This document shows, piece after piece, positions 11,062-21,616 of a stretch of DNA of 64,000 nucleotides. The notes beneath the pieces are model-generated. The model saw only the letters and a program-made list of their open reading frames with translations. It did not search any database and was not told where the DNA came from. The DNA comes from Anomaloglossus baeobatrachus (lineage: Eukaryota > Chordata > Amphibia > Anura > Aromobatidae): NCBI RefSeq assembly GCF_048569485.1, contig NC_134364.1:138237735-138301734 (forward strand). Reading direction: 5' to 3'. Within the stretch, counting starts at the first letter, position 1. Each line of letters begins with the position of its first letter. A program made the translations under genes and the position numbers.

Positions 11062-11300
11062 GGCAGTCCAAGAGGCGGGCAGAGGGCACGGACCAGAGTC
11101 CCAGTCCAAGAGGCGGGCAGAGGGCACGGACCAGAGTCCCAGTCCAAGAGGCGGGCAGAGGGCACGGACCAGAGTCCCAGTCCAAGAGGCGGCCAGAGGG
11201 TACGGACCAGAGTATCAGTCCAAGATGCGGGCAAAGGGCAAGGGCCAGAGTCCCAGTCCAAGATGCGGGCAAAGGGCAAGGGCCCCGGTTGCAGTCCGAG
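11062..11300. repeat. 38-bp minisatellite in efna3 intron 4
   Basis: Six or so tandem units of about 38 bp with core GTCCAAGAGGCGGGCAGAGG, later units reading GTCCAAGATGCGGGCAAAGG. It sits close to the terminal efna3 exon, inside the intron. The open frames across it are repeat artefacts. Confidence 0.85.
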
Positions 11301-12123
11301 GAGATATGGGTGGAGGGTAGGGGTCGAGGTCATAGTCAGAGGTAGGCGGAGGGCATGGGCCGAGTCAGTCAGGGGATGTAGAGCGTGAAAAAGGTGATTG
11401 ATGTAGGAAGGTGGAGAGTGAAGGTAGACGAGTGGGATCGTCCATGTGATGTCTGCAGAGGACTTAAACACCAGAGGGGACTAGCGAGACTGAACAACAT
11501 GTCCCTTGAACACAAAAGTACATTTAAGCCAAGAGGAGACAGCAGATGGAGGTGACCGTCCAGTATGTAGGTCACAATATACATGGCGGCCGCCTACAAG
11601 ATGCACATTAGACAAGGGTTTACTTACACAACACCCAAGGAGGTTTATATTTATGACAGGAGCAGCAGTGTCTTCGGGAGCCCAAAAACATTAAGCTCAG
11701 AGTCGCCCTGTGACACCGTCGTGCGGGCGGCAATAACAGCTAAACACGATGAAGGGAAGCAGCTCATGTGATTATCTGGCCGGCCAGGAACAATCCAATC
11801 TACATTCCAACAGCAGCAATGAAGCTGGTGTCTTAGTCCCGGGTAGTCAGAGCTCAATCACTAATCCAGTCAAACACTTGGCTGCAATTTCCGAATCTTT
11901 CGGGACGACATCGGGCACAAGTAGCAGGTGCCTGCAGACTACCATATTTGATGGGTGTGATGGCCTGTCATGGATGAGGCACGAGACCACTCTGCGGGTC
12001 ATCAACTACCGATCTGCATCTATGGGCACCTCCTGTAGAATATGATCCGGACACCAGCATGTGAGGAAGTGTGAGAAACTGCTATGAGTCGACCATCCTG
12101 CAGGGGGAGACAGCGCACCACGA
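11301..12123. other. efna3 intron 4 sequence, nothing recognised
   Basis: Intronic by position, between the terminal exon and the hAT element. No exon-like or repeat structure was recognised. Confidence 0.5.
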
Positions 12124-12239
12124 GTGAGCAGCAGGGCTGTGCAGTCGGTAAGCTAAACCTTCGACTCAGACTCTTCAATTTCCCTTGCACCGACTCAGAC
12201 TCCACCACTCCGACTCCTACATATATTGCTTATAGTTAG

Positions 12240-12630
12240 GTGAAAAATTTATTGTAGGACATCAACATGTGTATGTGATCATCAGACATTTAATTTTTAT
12301 GATACAATAATCAAGATATTTTAATAGAACATAAAATATATTTATTGGATACAACTTTAGAACACAAAAAACTAATAAATTGTAAATATGTAATACAATA
12401 TGTAATATACAGTAGACTACATATATATCTTGTGTAATATATATACACACACACTGTATAATTATATATTATATATATTACATATTTACAATTTATTAGT
12501 TTGTGTTCTAAAGTTGTATTACAATAAATATATTTTATGTTCTATCTAAATATCTTGATTATTGTATCATAAAAATGATTAAATGTCTGATGTTCACATT
12601 ATACTACAATATATTTTTCACTTAAATATG
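12240..12630. repeat. AT-rich inverted repeat inside the hAT
   Basis: Two arms of roughly 170 bp are near-perfect reverse complements. For example TTTTATGATACAATAATC at about 12295 pairs with GATTATTGTATCATAAAA near 12557. They are separated by a short TATATA loop near 12430-12470. The block may be a separate foldback insertion or part of the hAT. It would form a long AT-rich hairpin. Confidence 0.8.
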
Positions 12631-12689
12631 AGCATTATGCTAAATATTTAGTATGTTTTTGATGAAAAATGTTTTCTGCCACTTACATA

Positions 12690-12740
12690 GTGCATTATCT
12701 ATATATATATCTATATATATATATATATATATATATAACA
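12690..12740. repeat. (TA)n microsatellite
   Basis: Short run of TA repeats (ATCTATATATATATCTATATA-type) within the hAT element. Confidence 0.9.
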
Positions 12741-12983
12741 CTATGTAGGTGGCAAAAAACAGTTTTCAACAAAAACATAGTAAATAACATTTGTGTAGTC
12801 TATGAATTTGTTGTAAGACATAGAATTGCCTCCATCAGATCCTCCTTCACAGATGACCTGATCTGACCTAATATTAAGGCTAGAGAACATCCTCTCTACA
12901 GTAACTTGGGTTGGAGGCAAAGCAATAACCACATGGGCAACATCTCTAACAATTTCCGGGTATAAAGGAATTGCCTCATGCAC
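12741..12983 (-). pseudogene. hAT transposase C-terminal fragment
   Basis: About 80 codons with the hAT dimerisation signature (DVAHVVIALPPTQVTVERMF, SSLNIRSDQ). This is the most conserved part of hAT transposases and sits at their C-terminus. Separated from the rest of the transposase by the CR1 insertion. Non-functional as it stands. Confidence 0.8.
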
Positions 12984-13149
12984 AGTCAGTTTTGATGAAC
13001 AGTTGAATTTTTCTATTTCTTTGAGAGCAAGTGAAACATTTTACTGAAATCTGGCCAATCTGCTGCTATAGGAGACGGAGGGAAATCTTTTTCCTTCCGG
13101 CAACACTTTGCTGCTTCATGTCATCCAAATACTTCTCAAAGTTAAACTC

Positions 13150-14757
13150 CTCATCTTCTCAGATTCCTTAATAACAGGGTCGGTACCGCAGGACTGGCGC
13201 ATAGCAAATGTGGTGCCAATATTCAAAAAGGGGACAAAAACTGAGCCGGGAAATTATAGGCCGGTAAGTTTAGCCTCTACGGTTGGTAAAATCCTTGAGG
13301 GTTTGTTGAGAGATGCTATACTGGAGTATCTCAAGAAAAATAACCTTATGACAGAGTATCAACATGGGTTTATGAGGGATCGATCCTGTCAAACTAATTT
13401 GATCAGCTTCTATGAAGAGGTAAGTTCAAGCCTGGACCAGGGAAATGCAGTGGATGTTGTGTATATGGACTTTTCAAAAGCTTTTGATACGGTGCCACAC
13501 AAAAGGTTGGTACATAAAATGAGAATGAGAATAATGGGGATAGGGGAAAATATGTGTAACTGGGTTAAAAACTGGCTCAGTGATAGGAAACAAAGGGTGG
13601 TTATTAATGGTACGTACTTGGACTGGGTCTCAGTTCATAGTGGGGTACCACAGGGGTCAGTATTGGGCCCGCTTCTTTTCAACATATTTATAAATTACCT
13701 TGTTGGGGGCATGCGGAGTAGAATTTCAATATTTGCAGATGATACTAAACTCTGCAGGGTAATCAATACAGAGGAGGATAATTTTATATTACAGGGAGAT
13801 TTATGTAAATTGGAGGATTGGGCTGAGAAGTGGCAATTGAAGTTTAATGTAGATAAATGTAAGGTCATGCACTTGGGTAGAGGAAATAACATTTATGATT
13901 ATGTACTTAATTGTAGAACACTGGGTAAAACAGACACAGAAAAAGACTTGGGTGTATGGGTGGATGGTAAACTTCACTTTAGTGGACAGTGTCAGGCAGC
14001 TGCTGCCAGGGCTAATAAAATAATGGGATGTATTAAAAGAGGTATACGTGTTCATGAAAAAAAATATAGTTCTACCTCTACAAGTCACTAGTGCGACCGC
14101 ACTTAGAATACTGTGTACAATTCTGGTCACCGATATATAAGAAGGACATAGCTGAACTGGAGAGGGTGCAGAGAAGAGCGACCAAGATTATTAGAGGAAT
14201 GGGTGGGCTGCAATACCAAGACAGGTTATTAAACTTGGGGTTATTTAGTTTGGAAAAACGAAGGCTTAGGGGGGATCTAATCACAATGTATAAATATATG
14301 AGGGGACAGTAGAGACCTTTCCAAAGATCTTTTTACACCTAGGCCTGCGACTGGAACACGGGGGCATCCGCTACGTCTTGAGGAAAGAAGGTTTAATCAT
14401 ATTCACAGACGAGGATTCTTTACTGTACGAGCAGTGAGACTGTGGAACTCTCTGCCGCATGATGTTGTAATGAGTGATTCACTACTAACATTTAAGCAGA
14501 GCCTGGACGCCTTTCTTGAAAAATTTAATATTACCAGTTATGTATATTAGATTTTATGACAGGGTATTGATCCAGGGAACTAGTCTGATTGCCGGATGTG
14601 GAGTCAGGAAGGAAATTTTTTCCCCATTGGAACTTGTTTGCCACATTGGGGTTTTTTTGTCTTCCTCTGGATCAACATGTTAGGCTACAGGTTGAACTAG
14701 ATGGACTTAGAGTCTCCCTTCAACCTTAAAAACTATGATACTATGATACTATGATGA
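13150..14757 (+). mobile_element. CR1 LINE, 5'-truncated, inserted in the hAT
   Basis: Holds the CR1 reverse transcriptase from VPQDWRIANVVPIFKKG through NYRPVSLASTVGK, QHGFMRDRSC, VVYMDFSKAFDTV, SGVPQGSVLGPLLF and the catalytic block ISIFADDTKL (about 13727-13756). The frame stops at 14089, and the downstream part ([19 protein letters not shown], 14091-14312) continues in another frame. The shift follows an A-run near 14058-14066. The 3' UTR keeps the CR1 hallmark GGTTGAACTAGATGGACTTA, and the tail is a short octamer repeat (ACTATGAT)n at about 14729-14757. The endonuclease part is missing, so this is a dead copy. It interrupts the hAT transposase. Confidence 0.92.
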
Positions 14758-15361
14758 GGATGAAGATATGGCAGCAGTAGCACTGTCAGGACCCAAGTCC
14801 TCTTGCACCTGGCAGTCCTGTAGCCGCTCATCCTAACTGCTACCTCACTCAAAGCTTCTTTTCCTTTAGTAAGCTGTTGATCATCAAGCAGTATACGAAG
14901 ACTTGGGTCCACATAAACAGCTGTCAGAAGAATTTTATTTTCCAATAGCTGTGTATCTCTCCGTTTCATTGAAGCAGAAATGCCATCTGCGATTAAACCT
15001 CCTCTTTGGGACAGGCAAAATAGCAAGTTCTTCCACTCCCATATGAAAATGCCAGGAGTTCAATCCTCAGCTTGTAATTTTTTAGTCACGGTAAATGGGT
15101 GATTAAGCAATTCCTTCAATTTAGCCACCTGTGTCCAATGACCTTCATTTAAGGTTACTTGAGGGTTTACCATATCTATAAGAAATGATTTTAGTTCAAG
15201 CAATCGCTCAGTCATTAAATAAGTGCTGCCTCACCGAGTGGCTTGATCAACAATTGCCCCTTTCCCAGCACATTTCTTCAAGATGGAATCAATTTTAGGG
15301 GTTCTGCCGGCAATAACCAACTTCCTCACTTTTCCAATTAGATTTCCAGCATGTCCGCCCA

Positions 15362-15565
15362 GTTTCACACATCCGGCTTTTCACCAGTTTGGCGGATGCG
15401 GCGCACGCCAGTATAGTACGATACAGTACAGTGGCAACACCACAACTTCCGGGTCACATGACAGCATGTGACCGGCGTTTGTCGCGCTGCCACTGTACTG
15501 TATACACTGTACTGGAGTGCGCCGCATCCGCCAAACCGGTGAAAAGCCGGATGTGTGAAACCGGG
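15362..15565. mobile_element. Small MITE nested in the hAT transposase
   Basis: Inverted repeats of about 46 bp (TTTCACACATCCGGCTTTTC at 15363 and its reverse complement ending near 15560) around a GC-rich core with further hairpins (GTACAGTGGCA / TGCCACTGTAC). Non-coding. It interrupts the hAT transposase frame. No clear target duplication was read. Confidence 0.8.
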
Positions 15566-15570
15566 GTCCC

Positions 15571-15903
15571 GGTCTTGCAGACTCTTTCATTGCCAGCTGC
15601 AGCGTGTGCACAACACAGCGCATGTGATGAATAAGAAAGTGTTTTGAAGCAGCTTCAACAAGATCATCTAATCCTAAAGTATCATTTTGCTGTTCTTCTG
15701 TTGTAATATCTGTTTGTTCCTCCGTTACATGAGCAGCGCTGTGGCTCCATCTCACACATACTAAATCCTAAATTTTCTTCTAGCTGTTGTTCATTACTCT
15801 CATTCATCAGTTTAATTGTACTTATCAAGTTTGAACCATTGTCCTTTACAATAGCAAGAACCTGTTCTTTTTTGAGTTGGTAATCTTGCAGAACTTTTTC
15901 CAC
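15571..15903 (-). pseudogene. hAT transposase catalytic-region fragment
   Basis: Two minus-strand pieces with hAT blocks: YQLKKEQVLAIVKDNGSNLI (near 15835-15890), containing the catalytic Asp region, and FLIHHMRCVVHTLQLAMKES (near 15585-15645). They lie in different frames and are interrupted by stops, so this is a decayed remnant. Confidence 0.75.
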
Positions 15904-16484
15904 TAAGGCCTGGAGAAGCTGGCTGCTGTGATGAGCTTTACTATCTGTTACTGCCAGTGTCTTGCTAACAATTTATTTCTTCTTTACAAACATCGAATAT
16001 TGATGGCAAAATAATTGAGTGAAATGCAGTGACTCTGGGCATCCCAGCAAAGGCAATGGGTGACAAGATAGGACATTCAGACACAGCGTTTTGTGAGGAT
16101 CCTCAAAAACCTTTCAGGTGATGCAGTTTTTTAAAAAGCTGATCTGCTTTTGCAGCTGACAAATGTATCCTCAAAAAACGCAGCAAAAACGCTGTGTGTG
16201 AATGTAGCCTTAGATCAGGAACAGAACAGCCATTTATAGGACATTTCATAACTTTCCCAAATTCCTATGAAAAAATATTCAACACATTCTGCATTGCATT
16301 ACTGTGCCCAATTTATTATATATTCTAGGAGTCGGAGCCGGTTCATTTTATACCGACTCCGACTCCATCAAAATGAGCTGCGACTTCGGCTCCATCAAAA
16401 TTAGCTCCGACTCCGGCTCCGACTCCATCAAAATTAGCTCCGACTCCACGACTCCAACTCCACAGCCCTGGTGAGCAGAATCAC

Positions 16485-16562
16485 CTAGGTCTTCAATCTT
16501 CACCTCTGGTCCTATCATGAATTGGGGCAGGGTGGGAGCGTGCTTCTCTCCAGAATGAGCCG
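16485..16562 (-). CDS. ephrin-A3 exon 4 (78 bp)
   Basis: Acceptor TCCTTCCCCCGCAG (plus 16563-16576) and donor GTGATT (plus 16479-16484) bound a 78-bp exon. It encodes HSGEKHAPTLPQFMIGPEVK followed by IEDLG, which matches the HSGEKPVPTLPQFTMGPNVK block of mammalian ephrin-A3. The exon is in phase with both neighbours. As 78 is a multiple of three and exon 3 also joins the last exon in frame, it can be skipped without a frame change. Alternative use of this exon is known in ephrin-A genes. It forms the juxtamembrane linker between the receptor-binding domain and the GPI tail. The donor is separated from the target duplication of the hAT element by no intervening bases beyond its first six. Confidence 0.93.
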
Positions 16563-16660
16563 CTGCGGGGGAAGGACTACACCATTACCACGCGCCTGAC
16601 GTAGTCCTGACAACAGTAAGCAATCACCATCCCCCCAGGTCCCAGGTTTTAAACACTTAC

Positions 16661-16726
16661 TGGTTGCGCTGCACACGGACACTTTCATCTTCAGGCACGA
16701 GTGCCGGTGGTTGTGGGTTGGTGTTG
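16661..16726 (-). CDS. ephrin-A3 exon 3 (66 bp)
   Basis: Acceptor TTTTTCCAG (plus 16727-16735) and donor GTAAGT (plus 16655-16660) bound a 66-bp exon, the usual size for ephrin-A exon 3. It encodes TPTHNHRHSCLKMKVSVCSA, the last beta strand of the ephrin receptor-binding domain, with the Cys that closes the second disulfide and a second Cys (SVC). The phase joins exon 2 (YYYI, then S) and exon 4. Intron 3 is only 98 bp. Confidence 0.95.
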
Positions 16727-16937
16727 CTGGAAAAAGAAAAAAAAACAATAAGAATGGGTGCAATGTAAAAATTAAGACTAAAATACCAGGAGGAACAACT
16801 GAAGGGTTCAACTGAGTATCAGCAGGAGGGATCCTGTAAGGGGACCGGGGATGTCCATCCACCGGACAGAGAACAATAGAGGAAAATAGGGTTTATTTGA
16901 GCAGCGCCAATGATCACTTCTCAGTTGTAGATACTAC

Positions 16938-17227
16938 AGATGTAGTAGTAGTTGTGTCCCGCGTGGAACTCGTACCCCAGAGAAAAGGCGCTGTACCGCT
17001 GAAACTTCTCCGAGAACTTGATGGGGCTGTGTGGGGAGTGCGGCCGGTTACATTCCCAGCGCTTGAAGCCATGGCTGGTGTTGCAGGAGTGGTAGCCCTC
17101 ATAATTCACCATGTACAGGATATACTGCTCCATCCGGTGATCTGCCATCGTATCGTTATAATGTGGGCAGTAAATGTCAAGGTAGTCGTTAACATTCACC
17201 TGAACCGTGTAGTCATTGCGCCGCAAA
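16938..17227 (-). CDS. ephrin-A3 exon 2 (receptor-binding domain)
   Basis: A 290-bp exon with acceptor CGTTCCAG (plus 17228-17235) and donor GTAGTA (plus 16932-16937). It encodes 96 residues of the ephrin fold: RRNDYTVQVNVNDYLDIYCP at the start, then MEQYILYMVNYEGYHSC, GFKRWECNRPHSPHSPIKF, and SEKFQRYSAFSLGYEFHAG. The G-H loop (FSLGYEF) is the part that inserts into the Eph receptor. Cysteines IYC, HSC and WEC are in the conserved places, and NDT and NTS are possible N-glycosylation sites. The sequence is closer to ephrin-A3 than to A1, A2 or A5 (SPIKFSEKFQRYSAFSLGYE). Ephrin-A3 is a surface ligand for EphA receptors in cell repulsion and axon guidance. Exon 1 with the signal peptide is not in view. 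Confidence 0.97.
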
Positions 17228-17459
17228 CTGGAACGAAAAAAAAAAAGCCATTAGTCCCATCAGCCGAGCCACCCCGCAGAGCAGGGACCCCTTTAGCTTC
17301 CCCGCAGGAGCCGACCCCCGGGATATCCTGATCCCCAAACACCACACCATCTTTACACCAGAAGCCAGATAGAGTCTGCTGAAAAGCTTCTGACAGGCCG
17401 CCTCTGGTCACGTGTGTCCGTCCGGTGTATAGCTTCTGCCTCCGGAAGCCACACAAAGT
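17228..17459. other. Start of efna3 intron 1
   Basis: Intron sequence next to exon 2, with the polypyrimidine tract on the minus strand at about 17231-17245. Nothing else recognised before the DIRS element edge. Confidence 0.6.
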
Positions 17460-17865
17460 ATTACACTTTTAAAAAAGTGTAACCCCTCCCCTCTGCCTAT
17501 ACACCCTCCCGTGGATCACGGGCTCCTCAGTTTTGGTGCAAAAGCAGGAAGGAGAAAACTTATAAATTGGTCTAGGGTAAATGCAATCCGAAGGATGTTC
17601 GGAGAACTGAAAACCATGAACCAAAAGAACAATTCAACATGAACAACATGTGTACACAAAAGAACAACCAGCCCGAAGGGTACAGGGGCGGGTGCTGGGT
17701 CTCCCAATAGGAGCTAGAAGAAAAGGAATTTACCGTAAGTAAACAAAATTCCCTTCTTCTTTGTCGCTCCATTGGGAGACCCAGACAATTGGGACGTCCA
17801 AGAGCAGTCCCTGGGTGGGTAAAAGAATACCTCAATAAAAAAGAGCCGAAAAAAACGGCCCCCTC

Positions 17866-19623
17866 TTACAGGTGGGCAACCGCCGCCTGAAGGACTCGCC
17901 TACCTAGACTGGCGTCTGCCGAAGCATAGGTATGCACTTGATAGTGTATCGTGAAAGTGTGCAGACTAGACCACGTAGCTGCCTGACACACCTGCTGAGC
18001 CGTAGCCCGATGCCGCAAAGCCCAGGACGCACCCACGGCTCTGGTAGAATGGGCTTTCAGCCCTGAAGGAAGCGGAAGCCCAGCAGAACAGTAGGCTTCG
18101 AGAATCGGTTCCTTGATCCACCGAGCCAAGGTTGACTTGGAAGCCTGCGAACCCTTACGCTGGCCAGCGACAAGGACAAAGAGCGCATCTGAACGACGAA
18201 GGGGCGCCGTGCGAGACACGTAGAGCCGGAGTGCTCTCACTAGATCCAAAGAGTGCAAATCCTTTTCACACTGGTGAATTGGATTAGGGCAAAATGAAGG
18301 TAAGGAGAGATCCTGATTGAGATGAAAAGGAGATACCACCTTAGGGAGAAATTCCGGGACCGGACGCAGGACCACCTTATCCTGGTGAAACACCAGGAAG
18401 GGGGCTTTGCATGACAGCGCTGCTAGCTCAGACACTCTCCGAAGTGATGTGACTGCCACTAGGAAGGCCACCTTCTGCGAAAGACGTGATAGAGCGACAT
18501 CCCGCAGCGGCTCGAAAGGTGGTTTCTGAAGAGCCGTTAGCACCCTGTTAAGATCCCAGGGTTCCAGCGGACGCTTGTAAGGTGGGACTATGTGGCAAAC
18601 TCCCTGCAGGAACGTGCGAACCTGCGGAAGCCTGGCTAGACGCTTTTGAAAAAACACGGAGAGCGCCGATACTTGGCCCTTGAGAGAGCCGAGTGACAAA
18701 CCCTTGTCCATTCCGGATTGAAGGAATGAAAGAAAAGTGGGTAAGGCAAACGGCCATGGAGGAAGACCGTTAGTAGCGCACCAGGATAGGAAGATTTGCC
18801 AAGACCTATAATAGATCTTGGCGGACGTAGGCTTCCTGGCCTGTCTCATGGTGGCAATGACATCCTGAGATAACCCTGAAGACGCTAGGAGCCAGGACTC
18901 AATGACCACACAGTCAGGTTGAGGGCCACAGAATTCAGATGGAAAAACGGGCCTTGTGACAGCAAGTCTGGGCGGTCTGGAAGCGCCCACGGTTGACCCA
19001 CCGTGAGATGCCACAGATCCGGGTACCACGACTGCCTCGGCCAGTCTGGAGCGACGAGAATGGCGCGACGGCAGTCGGACCTGATCTTGCGTAGTACTCT
19101 GGGCAGCATCGCCAGAGGAGGAAACACATAAGGCAGTCGAAACTGCGACCAATCCTGAACTAACGCGTCCGCCGCCAGAGCTCTGTAATCCTGAGACCGT
19201 GCCATGAATACCGGGACTTTGTTGTTGTGCCGTGACGTCATGAGATCGACGTCCGGCGTGCCACAGCGGCGACAGATCTCCCAAAACACGTCTGGGTGTA
19301 GAGACCATTCCCCCGCGTCCATGCCCTGACGACTGAGAAAATCTGCTTCCCAGTTTTCTACGCCCGGGATGTGAACTGCGGAGATGGTGGAGGCTGTGGC
19401 TTCCACCCACTGCAGAATCCGCCGGACTTCCTGGAAGGCTTGACGACTGCGAGTGCCGCCTTGGTGGTTGATGTATGCGACGGCAGTGGCGTTGTCCGAC
19501 TGGATACGGATCTGCCTGCCCTCCAGCCACCGATGAAAAGCCAATAGGGCTAGATACACTGCCCTTATCTCCAGAATATTGATCTGAAGGGATGACTCTA
19601 TCGGAGTCCAGGTTCCCTGAGCC
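17866..19623 (-). pseudogene. DIRS RNase H and tyrosine recombinase region
   Basis: Two overlapping frames. One carries the RNase H end (NILEIRAVYLALLAFHRW, IQSDNATAVAYINHQGG). The other carries a tyrosine recombinase with VAVTSLRRVSELAAL (first catalytic Arg), KAHSTRAVGASWALRH (the H..R box) and a C-terminal HTFTIHYQVHTYA with the likely nucleophile Tyr. In DIRS elements this recombinase replaces integrase and inserts a circular DNA copy. Overlap of the two frames is normal for the family. Confidence 0.88.
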
Positions 19624-19638
19624 CTGTGGTGGAGAAAA

Positions 19639-20762
19639 GGAGAAAGACCTTCACAGCTAAAACTGTGTACAACAGTGGGAGGGGAGGGCACCAAAACAGA
19701 TTAATGAACAATATGAAGGGATCAAAGCCACTTAGCACATTAAGGAACTAGTATGCATCAACAAGAGAAAAGAATGTGCGAAAAAAGTGGGATCACCACA
19801 ATGAATAAATATACAAAAATATCTTTATTATAGAAATAGGCACAAATACCAACAACCGATTAAAATCAATTAAAAAAGCAAAACAGCTTATGGGAAACAC
19901 ACATACTAAGAGTGCCAATGGTCTGACACCCAAAGAATACCTCACACCCTCAGAGAGCCCCAACCCCACAAACATATAATAATGCAATGATTCAAGACAC
20001 AGTGTCCATAAACTGGGACCACCAAAAGAGCAGATGGAAAATGCAAAATCAATCAGACAGATCAGAGTCCCAGTAGATGCCGTGGTGAGTTGGCAATGCA
20101 GCAATATCGCCACCAATAAGCATGATTTAAAGCAAAAATAGCCCATACAATACCACCTACGGATGGACACACAACGGGGTGCAGGCAAGGGGTGGAGGGG
20201 TGAGGTATGAGCCCCACGCGTATCGCTACAAACAAGGTGTAGCTTCCTCAGGGGAATTTCCCCTGAGGAAGCTACACCTTGTTTGTAGCGATACGCGTGG
20301 GGCTCATACCTCACCCCTCCACCCCTTGCCTGCACCCCGTTGTGTGTCCATCCGTAGGTGGTATTGTATGGGCTATTTTTGCTTTAAATCATGCTTATTG
20401 GTGGCGATATTGCTGCATTGCCAACTCACCACGGCATCTACTGGGACTCTGATCTGTCTGATTGATTTTGCATTTTCCATCTGCTCTTTTGGTGGTCCCA
20501 GTTTATGGACACTGTGTCTTGAATCATTGCATTATTATATGTTTGTGGGGTTGGGGCTCTCTGAGGGTGTGAGGTATTCTTTGGGTGTCAGACCATTGGC
20601 ACTCTTAGTATGTGTGTTTCCCATAAGCTGTTTTGCTTTTTTAATTGATTTTAATCGGTTGTTGGTATTTGTGCCTATTTCTATAATAAAGATATTTTTG
20701 TATATTTATTCATTGTGGTGATCCCACTTTTTTCGCACATTCTTTTCTCTTGTTGATGCATA
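19639..20762. mobile_element. Palindromic insertion, probably Penelope-like (inverted pLTR pair)
   Basis: Inserted into the DIRS frame with a perfect 15-bp target duplication CTGTGGTGGAGAAAA (19624-19638 and 20763-20777). It consists of about 110 bp of unique sequence (19639-19749) and a palindrome of 1,015 bp centred on 20257 (arms 19750-20256 and 20258-20764). The arms look identical. Each arm, read outward from the centre, starts CCCCTGAGGAAGC, has a 5-bp stem GCTAC/GTAGC around a 9-nt loop and then GATACGCG, and ends with an AATAAAGATATTTTTGTATA tail. This core resembles the CTGANGA-stem-GAAAC layout of the small hammerhead motifs known from Penelope-like elements. Those elements also often sit as inverted units with target duplications of this size. 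The assignment is inference. Confidence 0.5.
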
Positions 20763-20777
20763 CTGTGGTGGAGAAAA

Positions 20778-21616
20778 ACCGCTCCCCAACCTGACAGGCT
20801 CGCGTCCGTGGTGACCACAGCCCAGGTTGGGGGTAGGAAGGATTTTCCCTGCGACAGAGAATTGGGAAGGAGCCACCACTGAAGTGACGTCTTGGTTGCA
20901 AGGGAAAGAGAGACGTTCCTGTCGAGGGAAGCCGTACTCTTGTCCCATTTGCGGAGAATGTCCCATGGAGTGGCCGAAGATGGAATTGCGCGAACGGGAC
21001 TGCCTCTATAGCTGCCACCATCTTCCCCAGGAAGTGCATGAGGCGCCTTAAGGGGTGTGACTGACTCCGAAGAAGGGATTGCACCCCTGCCTGCAAAGAA
21101 AGCTGTTTGTCGCTCGGATGCTTGACTAACGCTTGCTGGGTATGAAACTCCATCCCAAGGTACGTCAGTGATTGGGTCGGTGTCAACGTGGATTTCGGGA
21201 AGTTGATGATCCACCCGAACCGCTGGAGAGTCGCCAGAGCGACAGATAGACTTTGTTGACACGCCACCCGAGACGGGGCCCTGACTAGGAGATCGTCCAG
21301 GTAGGGAATCACCGAGTGGCCCTGAGAATGCAGGACCACCACAACGGATGCCATGACTTTTGTGAAAACCCGTGGGGCTGTCGCCAAGCCGAAAGGCAAT
21401 GCCACGAACTGGAGGTGTTCGTCCCCGATGGCGAAACGCAGGAAACGTTGATGCTCGGGTGCGATCGGTACATGGAGATAAGCATCCTTGATGTCGATGG
21501 ATGCTAGGAAGTCTCCTTGTGACATCGAGGCGATGACCGAGCGGAGAGATTCCATGCGGAACCGTCTGGTTCTCACATGTCTGTTGAGTAGCTTAAAGTC
21601 CAGAACGGGACGGAAT
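20778..21616 (-). pseudogene. DIRS reverse transcriptase region, main part
   Basis: Encodes DIRS-type reverse transcriptase blocks: ASIDIKDAYLHVPIAPEHQ, FVALPFGLATAPRVFTKVM and the catalytic VIPYLDDLLVRAP, followed by the connection region and the first RNase H block (TDASLSGWGAVF). It lies between the Penelope-like insertion and the L1 insertion. Confidence 0.88.

Larger units (their letters stand above)
12132..16470 (-). mobile_element. hAT DNA transposon, decayed, with nested insertions
   Basis: Ends CAGGGCTGTG...CACAGCCCTG, flanked by the 8-bp target duplication GTGAGCAG (12124-12131 and 16471-16478), diagnostic of hAT. The right end carries repeated GACTCCGACTCC-type subterminal motifs. 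Transposase remnants lie on the minus strand: the catalytic-core part with VKDNGSNLI near 15840, the RCVVHTLQLA block near 15600, and the C-terminal dimerisation part PPTQVTVERMFSSLNIRSD at 12741-12983. A 5'-truncated CR1 LINE, a 0.2-kb MITE and an AT-rich palindrome interrupt it, so the transposase cannot be made. It fills most of efna3 intron 4, and its right edge is only a few bases from the exon 4 donor. Confidence 0.93.

Noticed and set aside
10925-11471. Minus-strand frames rich in WTGTLVRALCP repeats
   Set aside because: They are translations of the 38-bp minisatellite. Only the final NFNPEIP... part is the true ephrin exon.
16515-16862. 115-codon minus-strand frame across efna3 exons 3 and 4
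   Set aside because: It reads through introns. Splice sites and homology define exon 3 (16661-16726) and exon 4 (16485-16562) instead.
19793-20721. Two identical 180-codon proteins on opposite strands
   Set aside because: They are mirror translations of the palindrome arms. They have no known domain, and the sequence looks like non-coding element DNA with a poly(A)-type tail.
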